Of a stretch of DNA of 25,549 nucleotides, positions 1 to 12,800 are shown in pieces (the stretch's first letter is position 1; each line of letters opens with the position of its first letter). Source of the stretch: Apostichopus parvimensis (taxonomy: Eukaryota; Echinodermata; Holothuroidea; Aspidochirotida; Stichopodidae); contig KN883359.1 in the NCBI GenBank assembly GCA_000934455.1, positions 1 to 25,549 of the forward strand, read 5' to 3'. Made by a program: the position numbers and the translations under genes. The notes under the pieces are model-generated. The model was not told the DNA's origin. It saw nothing but the letters and a program-made list of their open reading frames with translations, and made no database searches.

Positions 1-741
1 ATCAAAATCATGTTGCTTACGATTAGTTTTATACATAAACTTTTCTTTTAGATAAAAATTCTTTCAATCAATTTTACCATTTGCAGTTTAATTCTTGGTC
101 AAAAAAAAATGTGGGCAAAAGAAATCTAGTGCAAAATTTAATAACTTTGCACTTTTGGAAGGTTGATTGAATCCTTTTCAAATCTTATGTTTGTATGTAT
201 TTTAGATCCTCCTGCATGCAGGAACTCGCGAAGAAGCCTCATTGGCTTATCAAAGCCGCAAGCTGACCGAAGTCAGTCTCTTACATTCATATTTTAACGC
301 CCATGATTATGAATTGTCAATTGTCAACAACTCTGTAACTGGACGACATACATTAATCTTGATGTGACTCGAACTGGGGACCTTACAATCCCCCAAACTT
401 GCCATTTTTATATGAAAATGTGGAACAAAGAAGAAAGTAATTGCACGTATTAAGTTTACGTTGACAGAACACTGGAGAAATGCTTTCTCTACCAAATCAA
501 CAAATAGTGACCTGAAGTTTTGTGTTTTGTTTTTGGAGAGCTTTCAAAGCAAAAGTAGTGATGATAAAAAGGGGAAATGAGTTCAATGTTGTAAATAACA
601 AGGCACTTTTCAATATGATAATTGGGTTAAGTAACATAAATTGGCAGTTGTATGCAATAAAAGAAACAATTTTGTGCATTGGCACAAAAAAACAAAAAAA
701 ATTAACCCAAGAAACAAGAGTCTTTTCGTAACGTGACTTAC
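1..741 (-). other. intron, left end incomplete
   Basis: This is the intron after the last visible exon. It is mostly AT-rich single-copy-looking sequence. The exception is the SINE-like element at about 205-405, described separately. Short open frames here show no family similarity. Confidence 0.7.
205..405 (-). repeat. probable tRNA-derived SINE with a hairpin-rich body
   Basis: Read on the minus strand, the right end carries a possible Pol III internal promoter. A TGGCAAGTTTGG stretch resembles an A box, and CAGTTCGAGTC is a good B box, about 28 nt downstream. The body ends in a compact structured block at plus positions 210-276. It holds the perfect palindrome TCCTGCATGCAGGA (210-223), the hairpin GGCTT-ATCA-AAGCC (244-257) and CTGAC-CGAA-GTCAG (263-276), which on the minus strand has a UUCG tetraloop. 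I infer a SINE from the promoter-like head and the composition. No poly-A tail or target duplication was identified, so the borders are approximate. Confidence 0.5.
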
Positions 742-870
742 TCTCTTTTTCTGGTCCCTGAAATGTTTATAATCTTTCCTCTGTTTACTCTGGAAACTCT
801 TCAGGTCCGAGTCGTGCAACTGCGTCAAGAGTTTCTTCTCCTTCTTCTCCTCCATCATATCCTGCTTGTT
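742..870 (-). CDS. Tao: TAO kinase exon: coiled-coil segment
   Basis: This is a 129-nt, 43-residue exon in phase 0 at both ends. It starts [20 protein letters not shown], then gives [20 protein letters not shown] and a final Arg. It aligns without gaps to the human stretch with MSNEEKKFQQHIQ and LNSFLESQKREYKLRKEQ. Acceptor ATCCAG, donor GTAAGT. It is the last exon in the window in gene order. The next coiled-coil exon must lie before position 1, because positions 1-741 hold no further match. Confidence 0.93.
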
Positions 871-3800
871 CTGGATGATGAAAATACAATAATTACAAAA
901 ATTAATACCATAATTACAAGAAATATACTGAATGACACAACTACTGCCACCACCAACCCCCCCCCTCCCCCTCCCACATTTCCAACCCACCATTTCAGGA
1001 AAATGAATTTCACTGTCAGACAACCTCGTAGGAACCAAAATCTTTGTTTGAAAGTTGCTAGAGGGAAATACACCGTACAGTAAAAAAACAAAGAAATGCA
1101 ATTCAACAGACAATTCAATAACGGATGAAGGCAAAAGTGTTCAACCATCATTATTTTGTTTCCTCATATTTCCTGTTCTCTATACAAATTGTTTCAAGAT
1201 TTAACACTCACAAATTGAACTTTAAAACATTTTTTTTTTTTATCATAGCAGGTATCTCAATCATTTCTATCATTGTTTGTTAGCTTAGCTTCGATGTTTA
1301 TTTACATATTGTTCCACGCCTTCCCTGTTGTATTTCTGCTTGAGAAATGAAGTAAATTTTTTTTGGGGGGGGGGGGAGGGGGCTGGCAGCATTTAACCAG
1401 AGCTAATATTTTCAAAACAAGATACTGCTCTTGAGAGAAAGAAACAGGAAAACAGGGGGCATTCACTCGACAGCATTTCAACACTATTGACGTGCCTGTA
1501 TTTTCATGCTCAGTTTAAGACATGAAATGTGAGGTATTTTAGGTGGAACTTATTCAAGGTAGGTTTTTGTTAACAGACCTTTTTCATGAACAGAGCATAA
1601 AACTTGCTAAAGCGATAGAAAAATACTACAGAAAACACTTGGGGATGAAAAATGGCAAGGTAAAAAGCATTAACGACTGTAGCCTAAAGTCAATCCCAAC
1701 AAATAGAACTGAATTCATAAGGGGACATCCTGCCCCCTGGCCAGAGGAACTTTGAGGTTTGCTATGATTTCACATTGTGTGGGATGCCAAGTGATGTTAA
1801 AGCAAAAACCTTTTAATTTTTTTTGTTCAAGGGTGCCATGGTCAAATTAAAGCTTAACTGAATGGTAAGGTAAATCATCTGTCAGACACTAGAAAGGCTA
1901 GGGGTACGACTACCACCTTCTAAAGCACAGTCTGTTAATACATATTATTGTCCAGTCAAGTGTGTGTCAGTACTGAGCGTCTACAGCTTTATAAACGTGA
2001 TAGTTGATGCTACTTCGGACACGCCTGTGCTTGTTTACAGATCGGTAGTAGCTATGATTGGAGAGCATTTTACAATATGTCAGAAACAATGTAAGGTTGT
2101 ATATTAACTGCAAGAATGTGATTGACATTTAGATGGAACCTTAGATGTCTCATGTGCCAAACAAAAGAAGGGGGGAAAAAATGCCTCATCAATTTGTCTC
2201 TGAAACGATTTTAGGGAACAAAAATTAAGTAACTTTTGTAAACAATTCCCAGCGATTCCCAGTAGAATCCAGTGACAAAATTTCAAATGAATTGCCCATG
2301 AGATCTATCAGTAGAAGCGGGGAAAATAATAATCATAAAAACATGTTATGGTCGGTCAGTCGTCGATCATTACAAATATCTCATTACATATCGAGGCAAA
2401 GACTGACAATAACTTATACCACCACTCCTCTTTAAAGATTTTTAAAATAATCCTTCATAAAACTTCATAAAAACTTCCTAAAAACTTAATCAAGAGGATC
2501 CAGCTCTAAATCGTGACGGCAACAATGTGGAATATTTTTTATTGTGGTTACAGTACCTTTTTCTCTGTTTCAACCTGTCGTTTCTGCAGTAACCTCTCCA
2601 GTTCCTTGGCATTGGTCTGGATGCAGAGTTCGTACTCCTTGTCCAGCTTGGCTTTCAGGTCCACCATGTCCGACGACATCTTCTCCTCCAACTGGAGGAG
2701 CTGCTTCTGGTGTGTGCGTCGCATCCTCTTGTACCCGGTCATCTGCTCCTTGAGGGCGCTCTCGTGCTCTTTGGCCTGCCTGGTGACCAACGAGGTCGGA
2801 CGAATGGTCTTGAAGTTCTCCCGGTTGTTTTCTGAGTTGATATGGAGACTGACGGGCGTCTGGGGCTCCGCCACGCTGCTCATACTCGACGTGTCACTAG
2901 AATGTTGCTGTGGGATTTCGAAAGCATGATTATCAGTTTATAATTTAAAGCCCCTCTGATTGCATATACATCACATTTTAAGTTTACATTAAAGCTGTAG
3001 CAGAAGACATTGAGGAATCACAGGGAACTCCCCACTTTTATTTACCTAATTTTTTATGACAACAGAATTGACGGTAATAAATGGTAGGAGATGTTTTAGA
3101 TTTTTATTTCAGCAGATAAACTGAAAAAATGTATCATTTTTCAAAATGAATGTTCCCATTATTTTATGACAATATTTACATCTTGCCTACAGCAATGGTT
3201 CAATTTCACCTTCCCCAATCTCTAAGCTTTTTCTCTTTAATAGAAGGTTTAAGAACTCTACATTTAACACAGACATTGGCATTCAGAGACACCTTCTTGA
3301 CAGCAATTTTGACATGTCACTAAAAGTCAGTAACAAATCTGTTCCAAGGAGACAGAGTAAGATTGGAATTAATAACTGAATCCCCAAGCCCCCCCCCCCC
3401 CCCCTCCCACATTGCCTTCTACGGTACAAGCCTTTTATAATACAAAGCAATACATCCTGGAGTGCGTCAAACATAAAACTGACCAAAATCAGGCAGGGTT
3501 GAGGTTCCAAAATGAACCCCCATTGACTCAAAATGGATATAGAGTTTGTAACAGTTTTCAAGGTTTTTGACCACTGATGATATCTATTAAACTTTATTAA
3601 GCAAATGCTCCGTACTACTAACCGGTGTGTTTACCCAGATAATTAAAGAAATCCTTAGGAAGCCATTTGTACCATCCTATTTGAATTTTTGTTGAAAGTT
3701 TTACTAATCTTATCATCCCAACGAGACAATCAGCAAATCAGAGTCTGATATCTTCAGTAATTCAATTAAAAATAACATTTGAGTGGTAGAATCCAAACCC

Positions 3801-6800
3801 ATGAGGGTAAAACCACAAAATATATAAATTTAACAAAACAGCAGCAGTGACAGACAGAGAATAATATGTGTTTGCTTCCTCCAATTTTAAGTTATCTAGC
3901 AGAATACTTACGCCTGAAAATGATCACAACTGGATGAACTGTTTGCACACATCAGAACAAAGTACACGGTTGACTTTACGTAGTAATAATTTCAATGTTC
4001 AACAGCAAACTTTTATATTGAGACAATCAGCCTTACAACCACAATATAAAACTAGGTGTTTTGTTTACGATGACAAACGATAAATGTGTTGTTATACAAA
4101 GAGGTATTGTTTACGATGACATATTGTTTCATAAACAGCTACTATTTACGATGACAAACAATAAATGCATTGTTTCATAAACTGGATATTGTTTATGATG
4201 ACAAACAAAACATATATTGTTTTATAAAACAAAAGGCACAAGGTCGTCCAATCATTCCAACAGAATTTGTGTTTGCATTGCCTGTGTGCATGCGGTAGTT
4301 TAATGAGCTTCAACAGACAAAAGAAAAAGTGTAAAAAAAAACTGAGATTTTGCGATAAAGAAAAACGAAGGAAGCAACATTTGATAACCTATAATTTAAG
4401 TCGGCCAATTAAATAGGACACGAATGTCCAAGGAATGGAACACCTGGATCACATGATCCACACGAAGATCCTTCTATACAGACCAATCAAAGACAACTGG
4501 ATCACATGATTCACAGCAAGATCCTGCTATACAGACCAATGATAGACAGCGATAAAAACTTGCCAAAATATTAGAATAAACTGTACAACAACCTTATACA
4601 AAAGAGGATGTGTCCTATTTTGAGCAGTTTTTTCTTCGTTTAGTAAGCACTTTCAGCAAAACTTTAAAGATTCTTTACTCAAAAGTATGCTTTCAACTAA
4701 TTAACTAAGATACACTACAAGGTTTCTTAATCAAACTAAATCATACTACCCATTTTTTCACCAAGTGAATGTAATTGAGTCAGTAATTAATGATCGTGAT
4801 TTGACTAAACACTTTTCACAGTATTAAAAAAAACATGGAAAAAGAAAAGTTCCAACCTTTCAACTTGAAAAGATACTTGACTTACCCAAACTAATGAGTT
4901 ACTTTTTTTTATGAGATTTTACTTTCAACGAGCTTTGAAGTATTTATCAATTCTACCTCGAAAGCAAGTTGGGTTGAGGTTGTAACTTATCAGCATACTG
5001 ACCGAGCCAAGTAATATTCGGACATATCTGAATACCACTGAATTAAACATAGACAGCTATATAGGTATAGTTTAAACACTTGGCTGTTCTTATATTTATG
5101 AGGTACTGACTGCATAATTCTATCAAATACAAAATTCTGTCCAACAAATTTTATGGTATAACCCCCACTTCATTTAGTTTTTCTGTTCATTAACCAGATG
5201 GGGAAGTTAATACCTAATTCTTCCATTTCTGGGTGATTTCTGTGGGCTACTGTTTTTTTTTTTTCAGGCGCTTTAATGGTTGAGCCTAGTGGTACTACAA
5301 GATTGTGTCGAGTTCGATGCCCAGTTTTAATACAGTGCAACTTATTCTTGTGCCTATCAGGTGATTTATTATCCTGGCTACACACACATAGAAAATATCA
5401 AAACCATTGATCTGGACACTTTGAAGGTGGACAGCTTACCTACTTGCCTAGTAATTTTAACAATTTGTAAACATGTATTCAAAAATGTCATGAATGGGAT
5501 GACCTTAGTTTCTCAAACTTGTTGACAACTTGTTGACATCACCTTTTTGACATCAACTTGTTGACAAACAAGTAGTATGTATACCCTCTATTCAATTTGA
5601 AAGAATTGATACCCAGGTGAATATCAACTCTCTCAAAACTAAATAATTTTTTTCAAGTAACAAAAAAAAAAGTATGAAAACGCCAAAAATTAAAAAATAA
5701 ATGAAAGCGTAAAACGCACATTATGAGATGAGATTACAAAATGATTAAAAAAAAAACTGAAGCAGATTTCTCAAAGACAACAACATAATGAATGAATCTA
5801 TTGACTTCATTTGAGACCAAAACAGCACCACTTTTCAACACTTACAACACAGCAAACACAGTGACTCACATCTAAGAAACACACAGGAACATTTTGCATG
5901 GCGGGAATTACCGAAAACCAGCACGTGGCCTTTGATCACCTCTATATTTAACAGCTTCTGAAACTAATTATTTCCCAGTTCTACCAACCAAGACAGGTTT
6001 AAAACAATTTACAGTTTAAAAGTTTCATAATGACAACCATATCATATTTTTGCATAGTTTCATAGTAACACATGTTTTCATTGTTTCATAGTAACAACCA
6101 TGTCATATTTTTTCAAACCAACCCCTAACAGTTCCAGAACCAAACCTGGATCCATCAGTTCATGACCCACTAAGGTAGGAATGGGTAAAAAGGGGAAAAA
6201 AACTTGTTGAATGTGAAAATATCATCACACCTACAAACTAGAACCTCTTGCAATCCTTATAGAGCTCTCTCCAATTTAGTTCTCCATAGTTTTGTAAATG
6301 TCAAAATGTTGTTTTATTTTACTATAGCTTTTTTCTAACTCTGAATAACTTTGTTTATATAGAAATGTTAAGCTTTTAAAATTAAGTTATTTAGATAACT
6401 GTAAATAAAATATGTATAAAGCATATGACAAGATATCCTCCCAATTTCAATCCAAATTTTCTGCACAATTTTTCCCCCACTTCTCTCTTAATCGTTACAT
6501 CATCAATTTTTTGACTTAACGTTTCATTCGTACAAGATTTCCAAACTACGGTAGCACACAGTCTAAAGGTTAGATGACTTTCATTTATGTACATTGTGAA
6601 CGTTTATATTTGTATTTAAATTCGAGAAGATATGTGCAGTGTGACTACACCAGAGTGTGATAAACCCTTGGCCCTTTGTACCGTATAGGATATATATTAT
6701 ATTATCTGTATTATATTAAAAATCTATTATATTATATACTTACTAATACCCTTCACTCCACCCCTTCCCTTCCATCATCACCCCTTCCTCCATCCCATTA

Positions 6801-9800
6801 GGCTTTCATTTCTAAACTCATCATGAAAGTTACATCAAGTTTCTTTGAGCTGTAGCAATTTTAGTATCGGTTATTCTTATTGGTTATCAAAACTTCCTAT
6901 TCACATCATTTAAATTTATCACATGCTTGGAGTTGGACAGTACTACAAAGTAATCATTTCGATATACATCTGCATCTAATTAAATCATGTAATAATAATA
7001 AGAAGAATGATATTATAATATTTATATGGTTTGTTGATTTCCCAAAGAAAAAGGGAAAAAAAGGAGAGTTTTGCCAGCATTAATGGCAACTCAAGGAACT
7101 GCCATATACGTTATAAATACATCATGGCAGAGTCTTTCATATATATATACTTGGCCATATAGTACCAGATAGTATTGGAGGTATACGAATACAATCATTG
7201 TCTACAGTTGCAGATGTGGGAGGAGTCGATACAAGTCCCTCCCACTTCATTAACATATCAATAACTAAAAGTACGGTGGGGGTTAATGACTACGGGAAAA
7301 CTTCTTCCTCTCGCAAGGCCATTCATTGAAGTCAGGAAGCATGCACATTCATCATCTGTTGACTATTTAGAAAAGACTTCCCTAGCAACCTTTCACTCCT
7401 CAAAGTCCCACCCTAACCACTTTAAAAGTAATACGTTATTGTATGTTAGGCTAACTTTAGCACACTTTATCAGTACTACCTAATTCTACGTAACTTTGAA
7501 TAGAAACTAGCTACAGTTTGAAGTTCATAAGTTTAATTTTCTCTCTTGGCTTTTTCTTTCTTCTTTTTTACTTTCTTTTATTTCTGTTGTGAACAGAAGC
7601 ACATGGTGACCAGAAGTCTATTTGAGGATAAGGTTATCATAGAGTGCCAGGTTAAAAGAAGCTGGAAGTCTGACGATACTAACAATTGACAACTCAGGTG
7701 CATATTTGTTAACTTCGTTTTTATTATAACTATCTAACTAACTAACTAACTAGCTACACTGCATTGTTCTAATGGCATACTAATTTAATTGAAAATTCTT
7801 CACATCCAATATGGTGCAATCAGTTCTAATGTTTGGTGACCAATAAAAACCTATGCCCAGCAGCTTATATGAAAATTAGCCTACTTTTATCTGCAATGTT
7901 ACACTAGGATATAAAACATATACCTAATTATGTGCTTGGCAAATGAAGGCTTAGTATGTACTTATATGACAAATATACAGGAAATGAATACTACATTCTG
8001 TGTTGTGGTCTTGATATATCAACCCACCTTGTAGAAATATGGCACATGGTAATTCCCCATGTCTATAACCCCATCAAGATACTGTACAAAGTTGGCACTA
8101 TACCCTCTCCCAAACCAAACCTTCCCCCCCCCTACTTTACCCCAACCCATAATCATCTATCCGTACAATTTTATTTTAACTCCAATTTCCACGAATCCTC
8201 CAATTAGTTCTGCTTTGCAAACTCAGAAGAAGAAGATTGATCTGCGTTATCTCTGCTCTGCGACAATAAGATAAATTTAACCATTTTTTCCAACGACAAC
8301 AAAAAATTTTCCGACATGTTTCGTACACATAAACAAAATGTAAGCTCATGTGCGCATCTTGAATGCGAGGAACCATGCATGATACAGTACACAATCTTCT
8401 GTGTTTTTCTCCCTCCTGTTAAGGGAAAGCCATGCAGGTAGAAGCATTCACGGTTATACCACCTTTATCTGCCCTCAACTAAGGTCATATTTTGAACCTC
8501 CTTTCTCCACCTGACAGCACTCCTATAACACCAATTCTTAAAAGTAACCCGGGATTGTTTTTTTAACTGTTCCATAAACACGACAACTTACTGTCCAAAC
8601 ATGTCATACTAGAATAGAGGAGCTCGGCAAGTAATAGTTTCGTCCTTCACGCCCATTGACTCATATCAGTGTACGTGGTGTACGTACATATGTTAGTAAA
8701 TTCCTAGGTTGCCTTCTTTTTTCTTTTGGAAATATATACATATATTTATTTTATTGTTTACATTTCTTTCTTTTTTGGCAAATTTGAAAGTGTGTGTTAA
8801 CAAGTCTTGATTTGCCATCTGGTGAAACCTGTTCTTTACAAAAATCTGTGTCTCAAGTTTGTCCCAAAAGGAGAGTCACAGATTGAACATTTTTTAACCT
8901 TGACTCAATTTAGACTTTTTTTAGTTCTTAGGAAAACTTTCAAATCTGTCATTTCAGAGATTAGGACATGACTTTTGAATGATTTCTCGTGATCTGTAAT
9001 CCAAAAGTCACAGCGGTAGGAGAAGTATATCGAGTTGGGATGGGGGTTTGTTTCATGCAGTCAATCTGATTATTGTGCCGGGACTACTAGAGTGCTAAGA
9101 AGGTGTCATGGCTGGCTGGCAGGCAGCTAGGACTACAGGGGTGAACAACGACCAACACTTACAGGGTGCACAAGCTGCTGCCAACAGAGTGGCGACGGCC
9201 GCTGGACAAAGCTGGCAAGCGATACCTGATTCAATCGATCCCAATAGTTGGCCCTCAAGGCAGAGCTGACCGAAGACGAGTAGGAGTCAAACGGACTCCC
9301 GAACGACAGGCCCCCCAGGGACAGGGACCCGATGGAAGATATGGAGAGCATTGAATCTAAAGAGGGGGCCGGGGACACCCCGCCGCGGTCCCTAAGGGCC
9401 GGGAGGCTGGGTCTTTGATTGGGTCGCTGCAATGTGGGCAAAGAGATGATGAAAGAAACAAGAAAAAGGTTAGTCTTTACGATGCCCGGGAAGTTAGTAA
9501 CATGTTACCATTTTTTCGCAAGGTGGGGTGGGGGTTAAAATGTCAAGCAGTGAGCAGACATACAACATGTATGTAAACAATGGAAACCGTTATCATTAAA
9601 CTGTGATGTGCTATCGGTGGTTCCGCCAAAGCACTCCCAGAAAGGAAAAAAAACGCTTTACTTATGTATCGATTAAAACTACAAAATATAATAAACGTGA
9701 CAAGACGAGCACTTTTTAATAACAACATGAGTGATATCCCACCAAAATATATTATCTACTCTAAGAGATCTTAAATCTTATTCTTAATCCAAATGGCAGA

Positions 9801-12800
9801 AATTGACCACCATTATTATCTACTGGCAACTCTACCATACCTAGTACCAAGTATCACACCACCTGAGACTGAATAGATCTAAACAAAGGTAACGCATCTT
9901 TTTTTACTTTTTCGTTTCTCCTTTCAGCCGATGAATATTCATAAGCGTTAATTAGTACTTAAAGAGTAATTAATTCACTCTGATCCATCTCAGAGACTCT
10001 ACTACTCAGACACTGCTTAAGATTAGTATTAATGTAACATGCAGCAAGTAGCAAACTGAAGTATTCAATTGGAAAACTTCCAAACGTTTCAGCAGTTTTT
10101 CTTTTTATTGAAGAAAAAAAAGCAAATCTGTTAGTCAGAATAATGTACTAACTATACTGTTACATATGGGATATTAGTTTGATTCTCTGTAATTTTTTTC
10201 AACAAATTTTCTGAGGAGAACAGAAAACACTTTCCAAATATTCCAGTCGAAAAGAAGCTAACATAGTAAGACAAAGTTTCTATGACAACAACAACATGAT
10301 CATGACTTGTCAACCAAACCAACTAAAGATATTGCTATGTTAATCAGCTTAGGCCTCAAAATTCTCCCATAGCCTGCATATTAGGCTAGCTACAGTGCCA
10401 CTAACATTAAGTGAAAAGCAAGCAAATCTGGTCTCTATAATTAACACCCTCTACTCTAATGGGACTTTAAACTGTCCTCAACAGAAGGTATTGTGAGAAC
10501 ATACATTTCACATTACTGTCATTGTGAATTTATCTCAACAGAGAGCGATTTAGTACCGAACCCCACCTCTCGATAAATAACAATTTTGGCTAGTAGAAAA
10601 GATATAGAGAACAATTTTGAACCATCTATATAGAAAAGAAAATAACCATTTGTAACATGGTCACGTCTACAAATCTAGAACCACACAATAGGGGATAATA
10701 ATGTTTAATATGTTGAGTATAAGCATGCTAATCAACTTAAAGAAATTCTAACCAACGGAAAAAAACAAAACAAAAAGTTAATCCAAAAGAAAAAAAAAAG
10801 TAAAGAAATCCTGCACTGATAGTTGTGTACAAAGCATAGCAGAAAGAGTTCAGTATGTTACACAAGTTGCGAGCAATTTTGGTTCATTTTGGGAGAAGCT
10901 TGTACAGTAGTTAATAAATTGTACAAAACCTATCTGTAGATTAACAATTATGGTTAGTGCAAGCTATTGATCAAACAAAAGGTTTTGGGACACTCCTATC
11001 CTTAATTGAGGTCGAGAACAAAGGTAGGATTGAAAAATTTGTCAATGAAAGGCAGATTACAGAAGTACCTAATGTGTTAAAATGTTCAACGAAATTTCAA
11101 AAGCAGATTGTTTAAACAAGAAGCCGTAATCCTGTCATTTCTAACAATATGATTACCCATATCTAGTTTGCAATTTAAGTTGAATTAATTTGTTTGCAAC
11201 ATTTTATACAAACGCAATATCCCTATCATGTCCGCCTAAACCTCCTTCCCTCCCAAAAGAAAAAAACTTGTTATCATTACTTGCTGTAACTATTTTCAAG
11301 ATGTTCCTTAAGCTGTTTATTCAACTTTTTTTTCCAAAATCCTTATATTTTTGTTCTTCCATACGCCTTTAATCAATGAGAATAAAGAATCCCCACCCTT
11401 AAAACCTCAAAGTGGATTAATTCTCGACTAACAAAACCATTTTTTGTCCAAAAGCTGCAAATATATCAAAATAACTCCTCCTCCAGTTTTATATCCCAGC
11501 TCTTTGAGCAAAGAACCCTTTGGTATGGTCTATATTTGGAAGTCAACAGAAATCATAACCCCTGTTAGGTTTTGGTGTGTATTCAAACTCTTAAAGACTC
11601 TTTCCTGTATTTTTAGGAAAAGTCTCTAGAGGTGTATTTTTCTCTCTCTCGTTGTGCTCTCTGAACTCTTATCATACGTCCGCTTTGTACGGCTGATATA
11701 GAAAATAAAAACTGATGCGCAGTGCAACTGACAGCTAGAAAAGCTGTGCTAAATACTTATAGTATTCAAAGGTATACGTCAAAATGCTTTTACCCTGTGT
11801 ACGGGAAGGTGGAGCAACGCAGAATGCCTAAACTCTGGACATGATACCTGGTGTGTGAAATGTAACAACGCCACATTCATTACAAAAAAATCGTTAAGAA
11901 AGAGATGAAAAGGAGGGTGTGGGGGAAGAAAATGAAGAAGAAAATGATCGACTGGAGGTCGTAAACTCCGTTTCAGGAACACTCCAGCATCCGGTTAATG
12001 GGTCTGATGTTCTGCTTTTTCCCCTGTACCACAGGTCAACAAAATTATTTGCAGTTATCATGAAACCACAAACTTTCAATAAACATCTGCCTTCGTGAAA
12101 TTAACTCGTCCATATTTTCCCTCGTTTCCTGCATTAACATTTTCGTCTGGTATTCAGCCAAGACCCAAATGGCAAAACGTAGAGTTGGCTGACAGACCTT
12201 CCCCTAAGGATATCACTTTATAGGGCAAATGTTTGACATTTGACATTTTTTTCCATTTAGATCGGGAAGCAAGCTGTCACGTTTATGTAATACAGTTTTT
12301 CGTAATATTCGTGATCAAATTCAACGAAATATATCTTATGATAACGACGGATAAAAAAATAAATTACTAAGTAACCAAATTGTCTCAAAACTCAAAATGA
12401 CAAGCTTACAATTTTGGATGGCTTTAGCATTGATGGAAATGTGAATCAATGAATGGGAATAAGCACAACATTGGTAGATTGAAACTGATTTCAGTGAATA
12501 TAACAACATATTTCTAGTGAAACAAATATCAAACAGATGATCCCTGTTTCTATCAGCCAAACTAGAGTAAATAAAAAACACCCCCTTTAATTTCACCAAC
12601 AAAGACATGAACATACAAAAAGGTAAAACCCTATGTTAAAGTACAAACACATGCCTACTTGAGAGGGTCTTTGGTGTAAGAGAGGGGGGCACCCCTTCCC
12701 GCTGTTCAACCTTTGTACTTTATTGCTACAATTTGGTAAATTTCTAGTTTCTTGTTGATTTCACTAGCTGCAAATTTACATCTCAAGAAATCGGATTTCA

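Larger units (their letters stand above)
2908..9162 (-). other. large intron, 6.3 kb
   Basis: This intron separates the 88-residue Ser-rich exon from the coiled coil. It carries a C-run (about 3391-3404), four-unit repeats with a GTTTACGATGACA-type core (4061-4228), a 53-bp tandem pair (4444-4549), a tRNA-like SINE head (about 5267-5330), an ACTTGTTGACA repeat (5517-5566), a three-unit repeat (6021-6114), an AT-rich ATTATATT tract (about 6688-6745), a CTAA microsatellite (about 7735-7755) and a C-run near 8125. The remainder shows no coding signal. Confidence 0.8.

Noticed and set aside
733..1083. Plus-strand open frame of 116 codons
   Set aside because: It is the complement of the coiled-coil exon at 742-870 plus intron with a C-run; proline run comes from the homopolymer and no family match exists.
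1543..1755. Plus-strand open frame of 70 codons with a plausible-looking amino-acid mix
   Set aside because: No recognised domain, no supported splice sites and a length expected by chance in this composition.
2513..2929. Plus-strand open frames of 138 and 69 codons
   Set aside because: They are antisense shadows of the TAO coiled-coil exon.
11779..12079. Ser-rich minus-strand frames that could be another TAO linker exon
   Set aside because: The Ser content comes from a GA/CT-rich tract, there is no usable donor before the stop, and no conserved motif is present.
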